Assembly: GCF_014651375.1 (NCBI RefSeq)
Contig: NZ_BMWT01000003.1
Span: 604,521 to 668,520, forward strand
Direction of reading: 5' to 3'
DNA: 64,000 nt
Source: Tateyamaria omphalii
GTDB taxonomy: Bacteria; Pseudomonadota; Alphaproteobacteria; Rhodobacterales; Rhodobacteraceae
Shown: positions 55,605-64,000 of the stretch, one piece after another
Position numbering within the stretch: position 1 is the first letter of the stretch
Layout: the number at the start of each line of letters is the position of its first letter
Made by a program: the position numbers and the translations under genes
Notes under the pieces: model-generated
Told to the model about the DNA's origin: nothing
Databases searched by the model: none
The model's input: only the letters and a program-made list of their open reading frames with translations

Positions 55605-55791
55605 GCCTGTTCGCTGCGTTTACGGTAATTTCATCGCTTTTTGATCGTTCAGAGGGATCAGTTGCTTAGTTCACCGTGCGGTCGCTTTGGTGGAATTTAA
55701 CACTTTTTCGGCAGGCTGGGCCACGACCGGATGCGGTCGCTGTGAGCATAAATGACTATGTTAGCTTTGCGGGTGTTTTGCCTGTAGTGGC

Positions 55792-55815
55792 GAGGGCGCC
55801 GCCATCGGCGCCCTC
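55792..55815. other. Perfect GC-rich hairpin downstream of the aerolysin-like gene
   Basis: GAGGGCGCCG, loop CCAT, CGGCGCCCTC: a 10-base perfect stem. It is 9 bases past the stop of the minus-strand gene at 55825. There is no T-run after it in that direction, so it is more likely an mRNA-protecting stem than an intrinsic terminator. The rest of 55605-55791 shows nothing I can name. Confidence 0.5.
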
Positions 55816-55824
55816 ACGATTCAC

Positions 55825-57186
55825 TTATCCAAAAAGCTCGTCTATCGGAGGGTTGGCAACGTTAAAGTCAGTCGCCACGATGTCGATCAAGTGGTCGGTT
55901 TCCCTATGATTGCGGGCAGATTGGATGTCGACGAATTTGCTCGAACCTGCCGCGGCATTTGTAATTTCATAGGTGTGCTGCAAAGACTCGAAGTAATTTA
56001 CATCACCGATTGCCGCGTGCATGCCGTATGATACCGTCGTACCGGGTGCGTATTTTCCGCCATCAACGGTGTAGGTTTCGCGGACCTCATTGCCAACCGA
56101 AAAGGATCGTTCTGTTTTGGTGCCGCCGCCGCTTTCAGTTGAAGCCTCAGCGCCAACTGTGATGTCGACGCCAACTCCAAATGGAGTGCCACCAACTTTG
56201 ACCGATCCGTTGATGGCAAGCTTATCGTTCCACTTGAATTCCTCAGACGTGGTAATCGTTTCGTTTGCTCGAGTGACCCACGTTGTCGAACTTTCACCCT
56301 GACCTGTAAGGGCCGTTGTAGACTTGGATGTAGGAACCAGTTTCTTGACATCGGTTGATGTGACTTCTCGGAACGTCGTCCCCTGCCAAGGCGAGAAGCC
56401 GACATACTTGTACTGATCAACGATACCGTCGTTGTTGAGGTCAAGGTTTTGCGAGTTGGTGATGTTCATGTCGTTGTAGTACGTGTCGGACACATCAGAG
56501 TAGAAGATGTTTCCGGTGATGCTCGCAAAGGAATTCACCTTTACCGATCCGCCATTGTATTGTGGTGTTTGGTCTTGCACCATGGAAGCGAACCTGTTGT
56601 CCAATATGAGTTGCTCGCCAATGGTTCTGGCCTGACCTTCACCGAACTCGGTTTGAACAGTGTCACTCTGTTCAGATGTCGCAAGCGCAGCCAGTTCTGC
56701 ATCGCTGGCACGTCCATGTATGCGAGCTTCGATTTCTGCGCCAAAATCGCCCTCAGATGCCGAGCCAAATGTTGTGTAGTAAGCCGCCTCCGCCAGTTCC
56801 TCGATGAGTGTTTGGCGCAGCTCTTCGCCTGTCAGTGCGTCATTTACAAAGATTTTGCCATCTTTGGTGGCAAGGCCAGCAAGAGCCGCACCATCTGCCG
56901 TCTCAAGGTTCTCGACCGCGTTGAGGTCGACACTGTGGCCCAGCAAGGCCTGTGCGTCTTCGATCGTTGATATGTTCGATGTTTGGATTGAATTGATGGA
57001 GCCAATCGCCTCGGACAGATTTTCAGTTTGCTCTTCTGTCAGCTCGGAGATGTCATGTTTGCGCACGCTCAGCGCAGCGTCAAACGCTGCAGCAGCATCT
57101 GCTGCTTGTGTTGGTATCAGCGTTGTGGGTTCGGGATGGAATTTGAATTCGTCATCTGGTGCGAGCAAGAGTTTGTCTAGTGCCAC
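55825..57186 (-). CDS. Protein with aerolysin-like pore-forming C-terminal region
   Basis: About 453 residues. The last third (about 308-410) is rich in Ser, Thr, Gly and Val with alternating polarity: TITTSEEFKWNDKLAINGS, VKVGGTPFGVGVDITVGAEA, then RETYTVDGGKYAPGTTVSYG. This matches the look of aerolysin/ETX-MTX2 beta-pore-forming proteins. A DLNNDGIVD calcium-type loop is at about 249-257. The N-terminal part has an EELAEAA segment followed by EGDFGAEIEARI, like the degenerate protease-like region of some large secreted proteins. GTG 57186 with AAAGGAA upstream is chosen over ATG 57234. No signal peptide. GC is visibly lower than in neighbours. Confidence 0.68.
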   Translation of the reverse strand: MALDKLLLAPDDEFKFHPEPTTLIPTQAADAAAAFDAALSVRKHDISELTEEQTENLSEAIGSINSIQTSNISTIEDAQALLGHSVDLNAVENLETADGAALAGLATKDGKIFVNDALTGEELRQTLIEELAEAAYYTTFGSASEGDFGAEIEARIHGRASDAELAALATSEQSDTVQTEFGEGQARTIGEQLILDNRFASMVQDQTPQYNGGSVKVNSFASITGNIFYSDVSDTYYNDMNITNSQNLDLNNDGIVDQYKYVGFSPWQGTTFREVTSTDVKKLVPTSKSTTALTGQGESSTTWVTRANETITTSEEFKWNDKLAINGSVKVGGTPFGVGVDITVGAEASTESGGGTKTERSFSVGNEVRETYTVDGGKYAPGTTVSYGMHAAIGDVNYFESLQHTYEITNAAAGSSKFVDIQSARNHRETDHLIDIVATDFNVANPPIDELFG

Positions 57187-57769
57187 GATGGTGTTCCTTT
57201 CAAATGTTTTCCAATCCGACAGCGGATTTGTCATCGGATACGTTACAAAGCTATTGGTTGAATTTAGTCGGACAATTGACAGCAATTGGACCAGCAACTC
57301 ATTGCGAACACGGCATAATTATGTTGAATGGCTTGTGATAATCTATGGTTGAAATCATGTAAGTCATTGGTTTCGCTTGCAACCGGTTGCAGCGAAAATC
57401 TTCCGACATTGATTGGAAACCAATGTGGTGCAAGCGCAACGTTGCTGGAATGCGATACATTGGGATGATCGCTTGACAAGATTATGGCGACGGCTTGCCA
57501 TTTTGAAATGGCGCGCAAGTCTTAGCTTGCCAAAGTTAGGCCGGCTTGATGGTGTTGAATGCGCTGTCTGGTTCCCTGGGTTTCAACGTTTGATCGGACA
57601 TCAAACCCTTTACGGTGTTTGTTCCAGTAGAAAGCGCCCCTCCGGCTTTGGGTCGTGTCCTGAAAGCAGGTCAAGAGCCGCAGGTGTTCCGCTTGGGGCG
57701 CTCTCGTGCGCCGCGCCAATCAAGTTTCATCATAACTGGATGGGCAGACACACTATGTTTCCCAAAAAC
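57187..57769. other. Gene-poor interval of about 580 bases
   Basis: It lies between the aerolysin-like gene start and the end of the next gene, both on the minus strand. I see no frame I would call a gene. It holds a LacI-type palindrome at 57378 and is more AT-rich near the aerolysin-like gene. Short open frames here have no recognisable content. Confidence 0.5.
57378..57391. promoter_or_regulatory. LacI-type palindromic operator candidate
   Basis: TGCAACCGGTTGCA is a perfect 14-base palindrome with the CG centre typical of LacI-family operators; TTTCGC and GCGAAA extend the dyad with one extra base on the left. It lies about 190 bases upstream of the aerolysin-like gene. No LacI-family gene is in the window. 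Confidence 0.45.
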
Positions 57770-58180
57770 TCAGTTCAGGAGCAAAATCGTGACGGTGCCA
57801 TCACCATCGGATGAAGATGACCTCGCCTTGTTTCTGAGGCGTTGAGTGGCTGCATCAATGACGATATTCCCGTCACGTAGGCTGAGTTTGTCTGTCTTTG
57901 TCGTGACGACGACGTCCTTGCTACGAAGACGGAAAATAGAGCCGGCCCGCGGTATGAGGAACAGCCGCGTGCGATCTTGGTAGATACGTAGGCCATTGGT
58001 TAGTCCCACAAAGTCGCCATCTGAAGAATAGACGCGAATGCCACTTTTGCCATCGATGGCGGCGATGTCTGAAGGGCTGAGGGTGGCTTGCGCAACAGTG
58101 GCTGTGAGGCCGAAGGTTAGCGCGGCGAGAGTCGATTTAACAAGTGTCACAACAGGCTCCTTTTTGATGCTGTTGCCCAT
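57770..58180 (-). CDS. Hypothetical secreted protein, PRC-barrel-like
   Basis: 136 residues. An N-terminal signal peptide (STLAALTFGLTATVAQA) is followed by a beta-rich domain: IRVYSSDGDFVGLTNGLRIY, then RLFLIPRAGSIFRLRSKDVV. The pattern resembles small PRC-barrel-like domains found in exported Roseobacter proteins. No catalytic residues are evident. ATG 58180 is preferred over the upstream frame. It is an isolated gene. Confidence 0.75.
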   Translation of the reverse strand: MGNSIKKEPVVTLVKSTLAALTFGLTATVAQATLSPSDIAAIDGKSGIRVYSSDGDFVGLTNGLRIYQDRTRLFLIPRAGSIFRLRSKDVVVTTKTDKLSLRDGNIVIDAATQRLRNKARSSSSDGDGTVTILLLN

Positions 58181-58309
58181 CAAATGGTCGCGGGTTTCCC
58201 TAAGGAAAGATGTTGTCACGAGCACGTGTCGATCACCCTATTCCACCACACCGGAATGCGATGTTACGTGACTGAATAGAGTTCGTTTTCCTATTTCCAG
58301 GCCAACGAT

Positions 58310-60607
58310 TCAGTCTCCCGGCTTCTCCGCCGCAGGGGCTTGATCGGTCACCTCTTGCGCGGCTTGCGTCGCGGCTGCGGCGATCGTGGCCTTGTCCTGT
58401 TCTGTCAGTTTGTCCTGCTCATCAAGGCCGGGAAGGGCCACGCGGACCTCGCGGCGGGCAAAGTCGATGCCGGCCTCTTCGAACTTCTTGTTCACGCGGG
58501 TGAGCAACTCTTTGCGGATGGTGAACTGGGTGCCGGGTTTGGCCATGAACTTGCCGCGCATGACGATGCCCACGTCGTCAAATTCCAGCACGCCCTGTGA
58601 TTTGAAGGGCTGCAGGAAGTCTTCTTTGAACAGCGGGTCCTCCATCATCTCGGCCCCAATGGTCTTGAAGATCTTTTTGACCTTGTTGGGATCAGTGCCG
58701 AAAGGGACGGTGAACCGCAGTTTCATGATCACCCAGTCGCGGCTGTAATTGGTGATCTTGGGGATCTCGCCGTAGGGCAGGGTGTGCACAGGGCCGCGGT
58801 GATGGCGCAGTTGCATCGAACGGATCGAGATTTTTTCGACCGTGCCCATGGTGCCGTCGACTTCGACATACTCGCCGGTGCGGAACGCATCGTCGACCAG
58901 GAAGAAGATGCCGGACACAACATCCGTGACCAGCTTCTGTGCGCCGAAACCGATGGCCAGACCCACGATACCGGCACCGGCCAGAAGCGGTGTCGTGTCG
59001 ACGCCGACATTGCTGAGCCCCAGAAGCAAGAAGAGAACGACAATTGAGGCGCGGCTGACACCGAGAATGAGAGGCAGAACCGTAGACAGGCGAGAGCCGC
59101 CCGCGCCGCCGCCATCGCCGCCCCCCATTTCCTCGTTTTCCGGATCATAACCCGAGGCCGTCATTTCCGCCGCGAGCTTGCGGTTTATGACCAGCGACAC
59201 AACTTCGTAGACCAGATAGCCGAACGAGATGATCATAAGGAACTCGATCAGATGCACGGCAAAGCGTTCGCCCACGCCGGCGGTGGCAATCCGTTCGGGG
59301 GACATGCCCCAGAAGCCGGCAATCGCAAGCAACACGATGCCAAACACGATCACACGGCCAATCCGGATATAAGAGCGCTTGGTCGCGTAGTATGCCCGCT
59401 CGGCTATGGCACCCTCGCCCGTCATGGGTGGTACGAGGTGCCGAACAAGGCCGCGAATGGCGGTGTCCATGGCCGGCGCAAACATCAAGAGCCCCATGGT
59501 TTTGTAGTGCGGGGCCGAGCCGAGCAAGGCGAAGTTGCCCGTGCTGGCGACTACGTTGACAACCCACCACGTGCCCAAGGCCACGAAGATCGCGAAATAG
59601 GGATAGGCGCGGGCAATCCAGTCTTCGGTTGGGCTGACATCCGGATCCGAGCCGCGCATCATCTGCACGCAGGGGTCCCAATATCTCCACACGATCAGCG
59701 CGGCATAAAGATGCACTGACAGGTTGATCCAGAAGCCGATCCGCGTTTCGCCCGGGGCCACGCCGTTGGCGGCGTTAAAGGGGATGATAACAGCCCCAAG
59801 CCCGATCAGCAGGCAGAACCAGAACATGTGAAATGTCATCGCGCGCGCTGTTTCGGTTGTGCCGTGCACAAGACGGTAGGCGGGTGCGGTGGGCGCCATG
59901 AGAAATCGGACAACGGCGACGCCCATGCGTGGCAGGCCAATCAACCACGGACCCACCAGCGACAGAAATGGATGGTAGTAGGCGGGAACGATCAGCCGAT
60001 TGATCAAAGCTGCGGCGACCAGGAACACTGCAACGGCGCCAACCTCTCCGACCAGCCGTTTTCCAAGCGGCTGAAGCGCATCCCTGAGACCGGGGGCGTC
60101 CCCGGCAACCTCGGGCAGGACCAGCCAAGGTCGGACGACCCTGCGGAAAACAATTTCGACAACGAGCGCCCCGGCGAACACCAGGATGAAGTACCCCGCC
60201 AGGTTAAGTAAGCCGTTGGTGCCAACGAAATTGGCGAAGTTGGAAAAGGCTTTGCCTTGTTCGGAAAACAGGATGGGCAGACGTTGGACCGCTGCAGTCA
60301 CGGATGAAAACGCACCGGTGGTCACAGTCTCGAGGAACCCTTCAAGTTCTTCGTCGGCATCTTCAGGTGACACGGCGGGTGGTGCGTTGATCTGGTCTAG
60401 CAGCAGAACGCGCACCTCGGCATCACTGAGCCGTGAGATAAGGGCGTTCACCGCTTCTTCGGTCAGTGGGTCGGGCAGCTCCGGGACTGTTTCACTGGAA
60501 GATGAACTGCCGCCCGTGACGGACAAACCTTGCGCGGATGCGCCAACAGCAATGGACAATGAGAAAGCGAACACAATTGTCCGCAGCAGGACATTCATCA
60601 AAAACAT
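58310..60607 (-). CDS. Large mechanosensitive ion channel (MscS family)
   Basis: About 765 residues. A signal peptide (LLRTIVFAFSLSIAVGASAQ) is followed by a periplasmic region, then about ten membrane segments. The MscS pore and beta domain start near residue 550 (GIVGLAIGFGAQKLVTDVVSGIFFL, then VEVDGTMGTVEKISIRSM). Extra N-terminal membrane and periplasmic parts are as in the larger YjeP/YbdG-like members. It opens on osmotic downshift. ATG 60607 has GGGGGG upstream. The upstream gap holds a terminator for lysR. Confidence 0.88.
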   Translation of the reverse strand: MFLMNVLLRTIVFAFSLSIAVGASAQGLSVTGGSSSSSETVPELPDPLTEEAVNALISRLSDAEVRVLLLDQINAPPAVSPEDADEELEGFLETVTTGAFSSVTAAVQRLPILFSEQGKAFSNFANFVGTNGLLNLAGYFILVFAGALVVEIVFRRVVRPWLVLPEVAGDAPGLRDALQPLGKRLVGEVGAVAVFLVAAALINRLIVPAYYHPFLSLVGPWLIGLPRMGVAVVRFLMAPTAPAYRLVHGTTETARAMTFHMFWFCLLIGLGAVIIPFNAANGVAPGETRIGFWINLSVHLYAALIVWRYWDPCVQMMRGSDPDVSPTEDWIARAYPYFAIFVALGTWWVVNVVASTGNFALLGSAPHYKTMGLLMFAPAMDTAIRGLVRHLVPPMTGEGAIAERAYYATKRSYIRIGRVIVFGIVLLAIAGFWGMSPERIATAGVGERFAVHLIEFLMIISFGYLVYEVVSLVINRKLAAEMTASGYDPENEEMGGGDGGGAGGSRLSTVLPLILGVSRASIVVLFLLLGLSNVGVDTTPLLAGAGIVGLAIGFGAQKLVTDVVSGIFFLVDDAFRTGEYVEVDGTMGTVEKISIRSMQLRHHRGPVHTLPYGEIPKITNYSRDWVIMKLRFTVPFGTDPNKVKKIFKTIGAEMMEDPLFKEDFLQPFKSQGVLEFDDVGIVMRGKFMAKPGTQFTIRKELLTRVNKKFEEAGIDFARREVRVALPGLDEQDKLTEQDKATIAAAATQAAQEVTDQAPAAEKPGD

Positions 60608-60674
60608 GGGCCCCCCGGCGCAAAGTCTTTTTCTCCGGCATGACCGGAAAAGGGATTCGTTGCAACGTGGCGAT

Positions 60675-60702
60675 AAAAAAAGGCCGAGCGCGAAGCTCGG
60701 CC
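60675..60702 (-). terminator. Intrinsic terminator downstream of the LysR gene
   Basis: On the minus strand GGCCGAGC, loop TTCGC, GCTCGGCC is followed by TTTTTTTAT. A perfect 8-base GC-rich stem with a T-run, 138 bases after the LysR stop. This is the clearest rho-independent terminator in the window. Confidence 0.85.
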
Positions 60703-60839
60703 AAGTCCAACAGGGAGGTATGAAGATAGCGCGATATGCGCCGTGTCTCTTCAATAGGCGAGGTAGGGATGCAGTTGCCCCCGATCAAGGCACTTTCTGC
60801 ATGGGTGATGGCATGGCTGCTATGCGTTTCGCGCATATC

Positions 60840-61745
60840 TCAAGTTTTTTCTTTTTGCCTCAGCATCTTACGGTATGCGATGATTTCTTCTTGTACAAAG
60901 TCACGGAAAGCGGCAATCCGCTTGGAGGCCCGCAACTCTTCCGGATATGCTAAAAAAACGGGCACATCCGCGGATTCAATTTCAGGCAAGACTTGTATGA
61001 GTCGCGGGTCATCCAACGAGACATAGTCGGGAAGGATGCCAAGCCCGAGATCTTGCAACACACCTTGCAACACACCGTAATAATTGTTCACGGTGAGCAG
61101 CGACTGCACTTCATAGGTCAGAAGGTGCTGAACGAGGTTGCTGCCAGCCCCCACCTGGGCCGAGTTGACGTTCTGGCAGATCAGCCTGTGATACATCAGA
61201 TCATCGAGGCTTTCAGGCGTGCCTTTGGCATCCAGATAGGTTTGGGTGGCAAAAAGCTGCATCTTGACCGTCATCAGGCGCTTGCGGATCAGGTCGGCCT
61301 GGCTGGGTTCTTTCATGCGGATGGCGACGTCGGCTTCGCGCATGGGCAGGTCGAGCACGCGCTCTTCGAGCATGAGGTCGACGCGCAGGTCGGGGTATTG
61401 TTCGTAAAGTTTGACCAGGCGCGGGGCGAGCCAGAGCGTGCCAAAGCCAATGGTGGTCGTCACGCGCAGGTCGCCAAACACTTCTTCTTCGCTGTCGCGG
61501 ATGCGGGCGCTTGCCGTATCGAGCCGCTTGTTCATGGCCGTTGTGGCGTCGAACAGCAATTCGCCCTGTTCCGTCAGGATCAGCCCACGCGCGTGGCGGT
61601 GAAACAGGGTGGCATTCAGCGATTCTTCGAGCCCGCGGATCTGCCGGGACACGGCGGATTGGCTGAGATTCAGCTTGTCACCCGCATGTGTGAGGCTGCC
61701 CGCGTCCGCGACCGCGTGAAATATCCGTAACTTATCCCAGTCCAT
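60840..61745 (-). CDS. LysR-family transcriptional regulator
   Basis: 301 residues. The N-terminal helix-turn-helix (DWDKLRIFHAVADAGSLTHA, LNLSQSAVSRQIRGLEESL) is followed by the effector-binding domain. ATG 61745 is chosen as the family start. It is divergent from the indolepyruvate ferredoxin oxidoreductase gene, with 170 bases between the starts, and so may control it. A terminator follows at 60675. Confidence 0.92.
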   Translation of the reverse strand: MDWDKLRIFHAVADAGSLTHAGDKLNLSQSAVSRQIRGLEESLNATLFHRHARGLILTEQGELLFDATTAMNKRLDTASARIRDSEEEVFGDLRVTTTIGFGTLWLAPRLVKLYEQYPDLRVDLMLEERVLDLPMREADVAIRMKEPSQADLIRKRLMTVKMQLFATQTYLDAKGTPESLDDLMYHRLICQNVNSAQVGAGSNLVQHLLTYEVQSLLTVNNYYGVLQGVLQDLGLGILPDYVSLDDPRLIQVLPEIESADVPVFLAYPEELRASKRIAAFRDFVQEEIIAYRKMLRQKEKT

Positions 61746-61915
61746 TCGCACCACTTTCGTAACGTTTGCGCTACCGTATCCGAAATTGTCTTTTTTCACA
61801 TCGCTTCAATGACCGGAACCGGAAACACGAGAAGAATTTTCTGGTAAGGTCAGAGTATGTGACCTATTATTCAACTGAGAATATGCAAGACTGATCACGG
61901 CAGGGGAGGCCAGCG

Positions 61916-64000
61916 ATGAGCACGCAGAAGATTTCCTTGAACGACCGCTACGATCTTGAAAAGAGACCCGTTTTGCTGAACGGCACTCAGGCGCTTGTTC
62001 GCCTGATGCTGATGCAGAAGGTGCGGGATACCGCCGCGGGGCTAAACACCGCCGGTCTGGTGACGGGATATCGCGGGTCTCCGCTTGGGGCCGTGGACAT
62101 GCAGATGACGCGGGCGCTGAAGCAGCTTGCCGCGCATGACGTGACATTCCAACCGGGTTTGAACGAGGATTTGGCAGCAACTGCCCTATGGGGTGCGCAG
62201 CAGGCCGAGTTGCGGGGCGAGGGCAAGTTCGATGGTGTCTATGGTCTGTGGTACGGCAAGGGGCCGGGGGTAGACCGCTCTGGCGACGCGTTCAAACACG
62301 CCAATATGGCGGGATCGTCGAAACATGGTGGTGTGCTGGTTGCCATGGGGGACGACCACACCGGTGAAAGCTCAACCGTGTTGCACCAGTCCGAATGGGC
62401 GCTGATTGATGCCTACATGCCTGTTGTCTCTCCGGCAGGTGTGCAGGAGATCATGGATTATGGTGTCTACGGATGGGCGTTGAGCCGGTTTTCGGGGCTG
62501 TGGGTTGGCCTGAAGACCATGAAGGACACGGTGGAGGCCACCAGCGTGGTGGATGGCGACCCGCACCGCATGACGATCAAGGTGCCGGACTACCAACTGC
62601 CCGAGGGCGGGTTGAACATTCGTCTGATCGACACGCCGACGGACCAAGAAACGCGGATGATTGACCACAAACGCTTTGCGGCAGAGGCGTTTTCGCGCGC
62701 CAATCGCATGGACAAGCGCATGTGGGGCAAGCCTGGGGCCAAGATTGGCTTTGTCGCGGCGGGTAAGAACTGGCTGGACCTGGTCCATGCGCTGAACCTG
62801 CTGAACATCGATGAGAACGAGGCCGAGCGGCTGGGGATTACGACCTACAAGGTTGGGCAGACCTTTCCGCTGGACATGCAGGGGTTCCATGACTGGGCCG
62901 AGGGGCTCGATCTGATTGTCGTGGTCGAGGAAAAGCGCAAGCTGATCGAGGTGCAGATCAAGGAGGCGATCTTTGACGACCGGCGGGGGCGGCGCGTTTA
63001 CGGCTGGTACAAGGGCGGCGCCGGTGGCCTGCACCGCGAAGAGCTGTTTCCCACCCGCGGGGCGCTGGACCCGATCCTGATTGCTGAGAAGCTGGGTGGC
63101 ATCCTCATTGAGGAAGGCCGCAATACTGATGGGATAAAGGCGGGTCTGGTCAAGCTGGACGAGGCGCGCCGGTCCGACAATGCCGAGGATATCGCGGCCC
63201 GCTTGCCCTATTTCTGTTCGGGCTGTCCGCACAATTCATCGACCAAGGTGCCCGAGGGCTCGCGTGCCTATGCTGGCATCGGTTGTCACTACATGGTGCA
63301 ATGGATGGACCGCGAGACCATCGGGTACACCCATATGGGGGCCGAAGGAGCGAACTGGATCGGCGAGGCGCCGTTTTCGACCCGTGACCATGTGTTTCAG
63401 AACATCGGCGATGGCACCTACAACCACTCGGGCGTGCAGGCCATTCGCGCGGCTTTGGCCGCGGGTACGAACATCACCTACAAGATCCTGTACAATGACG
63501 CTGTTGCCATGACCGGCGGACAGGGGAACGAGGGTGGCCTTGATCCCTATAGGATCGTTGATGAAGTCCGGGCTATGGGCTGTGAGCATGTGGCCGTGGT
63601 TTATGACGAAAAGGAAGACGTGGATGTGTCGCGTTTTCCGTCCGGCGTTCCGACCCATGAGCGGGCGGAGCTGCCGGTAGTGCAGGAACGCTTTGCCAAG
63701 ACCGAGGGTGTGAGCGTTATCGTCTATGTGCAGACATGCGCAGCCGAGAAGCGGCGGCGGCGCAAGCGCGGGACGTTTCCGGACATCGACAAGCGCGTCT
63801 TCATCAACACGGATGTGTGCGAGGGCTGTGGCGATTGCGGGGTGCAGTCGAACTGTGTGTCCATCGTGCCGAAAGAGACCGAGTTGGGTCGAAAGCGGGC
63901 GATTGACCAGTCGTCCTGCAACAAGGATTTTTCCTGCCTCAAAGGGTTCTGCCCCAGCTTCGTGACACTGGAAGGCGCGCAGGTGAAGAAGGCGGCGACC
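61916..64000 (+). CDS. Fused indolepyruvate ferredoxin oxidoreductase (3' end cut by the window)
   Basis: 695 residues in the window with no stop. The protein starts ISLNDRYDLEKRPVLLNGTQ and has the TPP-enzyme regions GLVTGYRGSPLGAVD, CSGCPHNSST and NDAVAMTGGQGNEGG, and a 4Fe-4S-like CEGCGDCGVQSNC. This is the long fused type (IorA plus IorB-like) that oxidises indolepyruvate or other aryl pyruvates to acyl-CoA. GGGGAGG precedes ATG 61916. It is divergent from a LysR gene. Confidence 0.92.
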   Translation, partial: MSTQKISLNDRYDLEKRPVLLNGTQALVRLMLMQKVRDTAAGLNTAGLVTGYRGSPLGAVDMQMTRALKQLAAHDVTFQPGLNEDLAATALWGAQQAELRGEGKFDGVYGLWYGKGPGVDRSGDAFKHANMAGSSKHGGVLVAMGDDHTGESSTVLHQSEWALIDAYMPVVSPAGVQEIMDYGVYGWALSRFSGLWVGLKTMKDTVEATSVVDGDPHRMTIKVPDYQLPEGGLNIRLIDTPTDQETRMIDHKRFAAEAFSRANRMDKRMWGKPGAKIGFVAAGKNWLDLVHALNLLNIDENEAERLGITTYKVGQTFPLDMQGFHDWAEGLDLIVVVEEKRKLIEVQIKEAIFDDRRGRRVYGWYKGGAGGLHREELFPTRGALDPILIAEKLGGILIEEGRNTDGIKAGLVKLDEARRSDNAEDIAARLPYFCSGCPHNSSTKVPEGSRAYAGIGCHYMVQWMDRETIGYTHMGAEGANWIGEAPFSTRDHVFQNIGDGTYNHSGVQAIRAALAAGTNITYKILYNDAVAMTGGQGNEGGLDPYRIVDEVRAMGCEHVAVVYDEKEDVDVSRFPSGVPTHERAELPVVQERFAKTEGVSVIVYVQTCAAEKRRRRKRGTFPDIDKRVFINTDVCEGCGDCGVQSNCVSIVPKETELGRKRAIDQSSCNKDFSCLKGFCPSFVTLEGAQVKKAAT

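Noticed and set aside
55792..55815. Hairpin as an intrinsic terminator
   Set aside because: Strong stem but no T-run in either direction.
57522..57719. Open frame of 65 codons on the minus strand
   Set aside because: Low-information sequence with no recognisable content.
57413..57814. Open frame of 133 codons in the gene-poor pocket
   Set aside because: No ribosome binding site or motif, and it runs into the next gene on the other strand.
1..64000. tRNA, rRNA, CRISPR arrays, insertion sequences, prophage
   Set aside because: None was seen on reading the intergenic regions; no transposase, integrase or Cas-type protein is present.

Overview
The window looks like chromosomal DNA of an alphaproteobacterium of the Roseobacter/Rhodobacteraceae type. 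The grounds are high GC coding sequence, the order nuoM-nuoN-birA-coaX-rnj, the pairing tatABC ... surE-pcm-nlpD, the radA/cvpA/purF neighbourhood, three Hint-domain proteins, Lin0512 proteins and several family-2 glycosyltransferases with DVDEF-type motifs. No species name can be given from sequence reading alone. I see no rRNA, tRNA, CRISPR array, insertion sequence or prophage.

Layout: (1) 1-6.8 kb, the end of the respiratory complex I operon, biotin ligase, pantothenate kinase and RNase J. (2) 6.8-17.3 kb, housekeeping and stress genes: an RhlE-type helicase, a glycosyltransferase pair, release factor 3, an orphan BrnA-like antitoxin, a SnoaL-like protein, a universal stress protein, a Hint protein, an SDR and a DNA alkylation repair protein. 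(3) 17.5-22.7 kb, a phosphodiesterase, then a compact operon of an SSS symporter, an orphan ABC ATPase and two Lin0512 proteins, then a WYL regulator with a secreted partner. (4) 22.9-31.5 kb, tatABC, a DUF815 ATPase, a Hint protein, nlpD-pcm-surE, a methyltransferase and an SDR. (5) 31.5-43.6 kb, purF, a Hint protein lying between cvpA and purF, radA, pqiA-like, Mla-type ABC genes, alr, a DUF1194 protein, dnaB, pyrE and pyrC. (6) 43.6-50.4 kb, a tightly coupled minus-strand operon of glycosyltransferases, a sulfotransferase, a sulfotransferase-like/glycosyltransferase fusion and an FkbM methyltransferase, followed by a degenerate alpha/beta-hydrolase-like protein. (7) 50.6-53.3 kb, a MoxR/kinase/VWA operon. 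(8) 53.4-64 kb, purL, a protein with an aerolysin-like C-terminus in a gene-poor pocket, a small secreted protein, a large MscS channel, a LysR regulator and the start of a fused indolepyruvate ferredoxin oxidoreductase.

The most interesting items are: the 44.7-50.4 kb glycan/sulfation operon with its sulfotransferase-like/GT fusion; the aerolysin-like protein with a LacI-type operator palindrome upstream; a shared TGACA-N5/6-TGTCA motif before three separate genes, one of them the WYL regulator operon; the SSS/ABC/Lin0512 pair operon; a DnaA-box cluster upstream of dnaB; and two families of small dispersed inverted repeats in intergenic positions.
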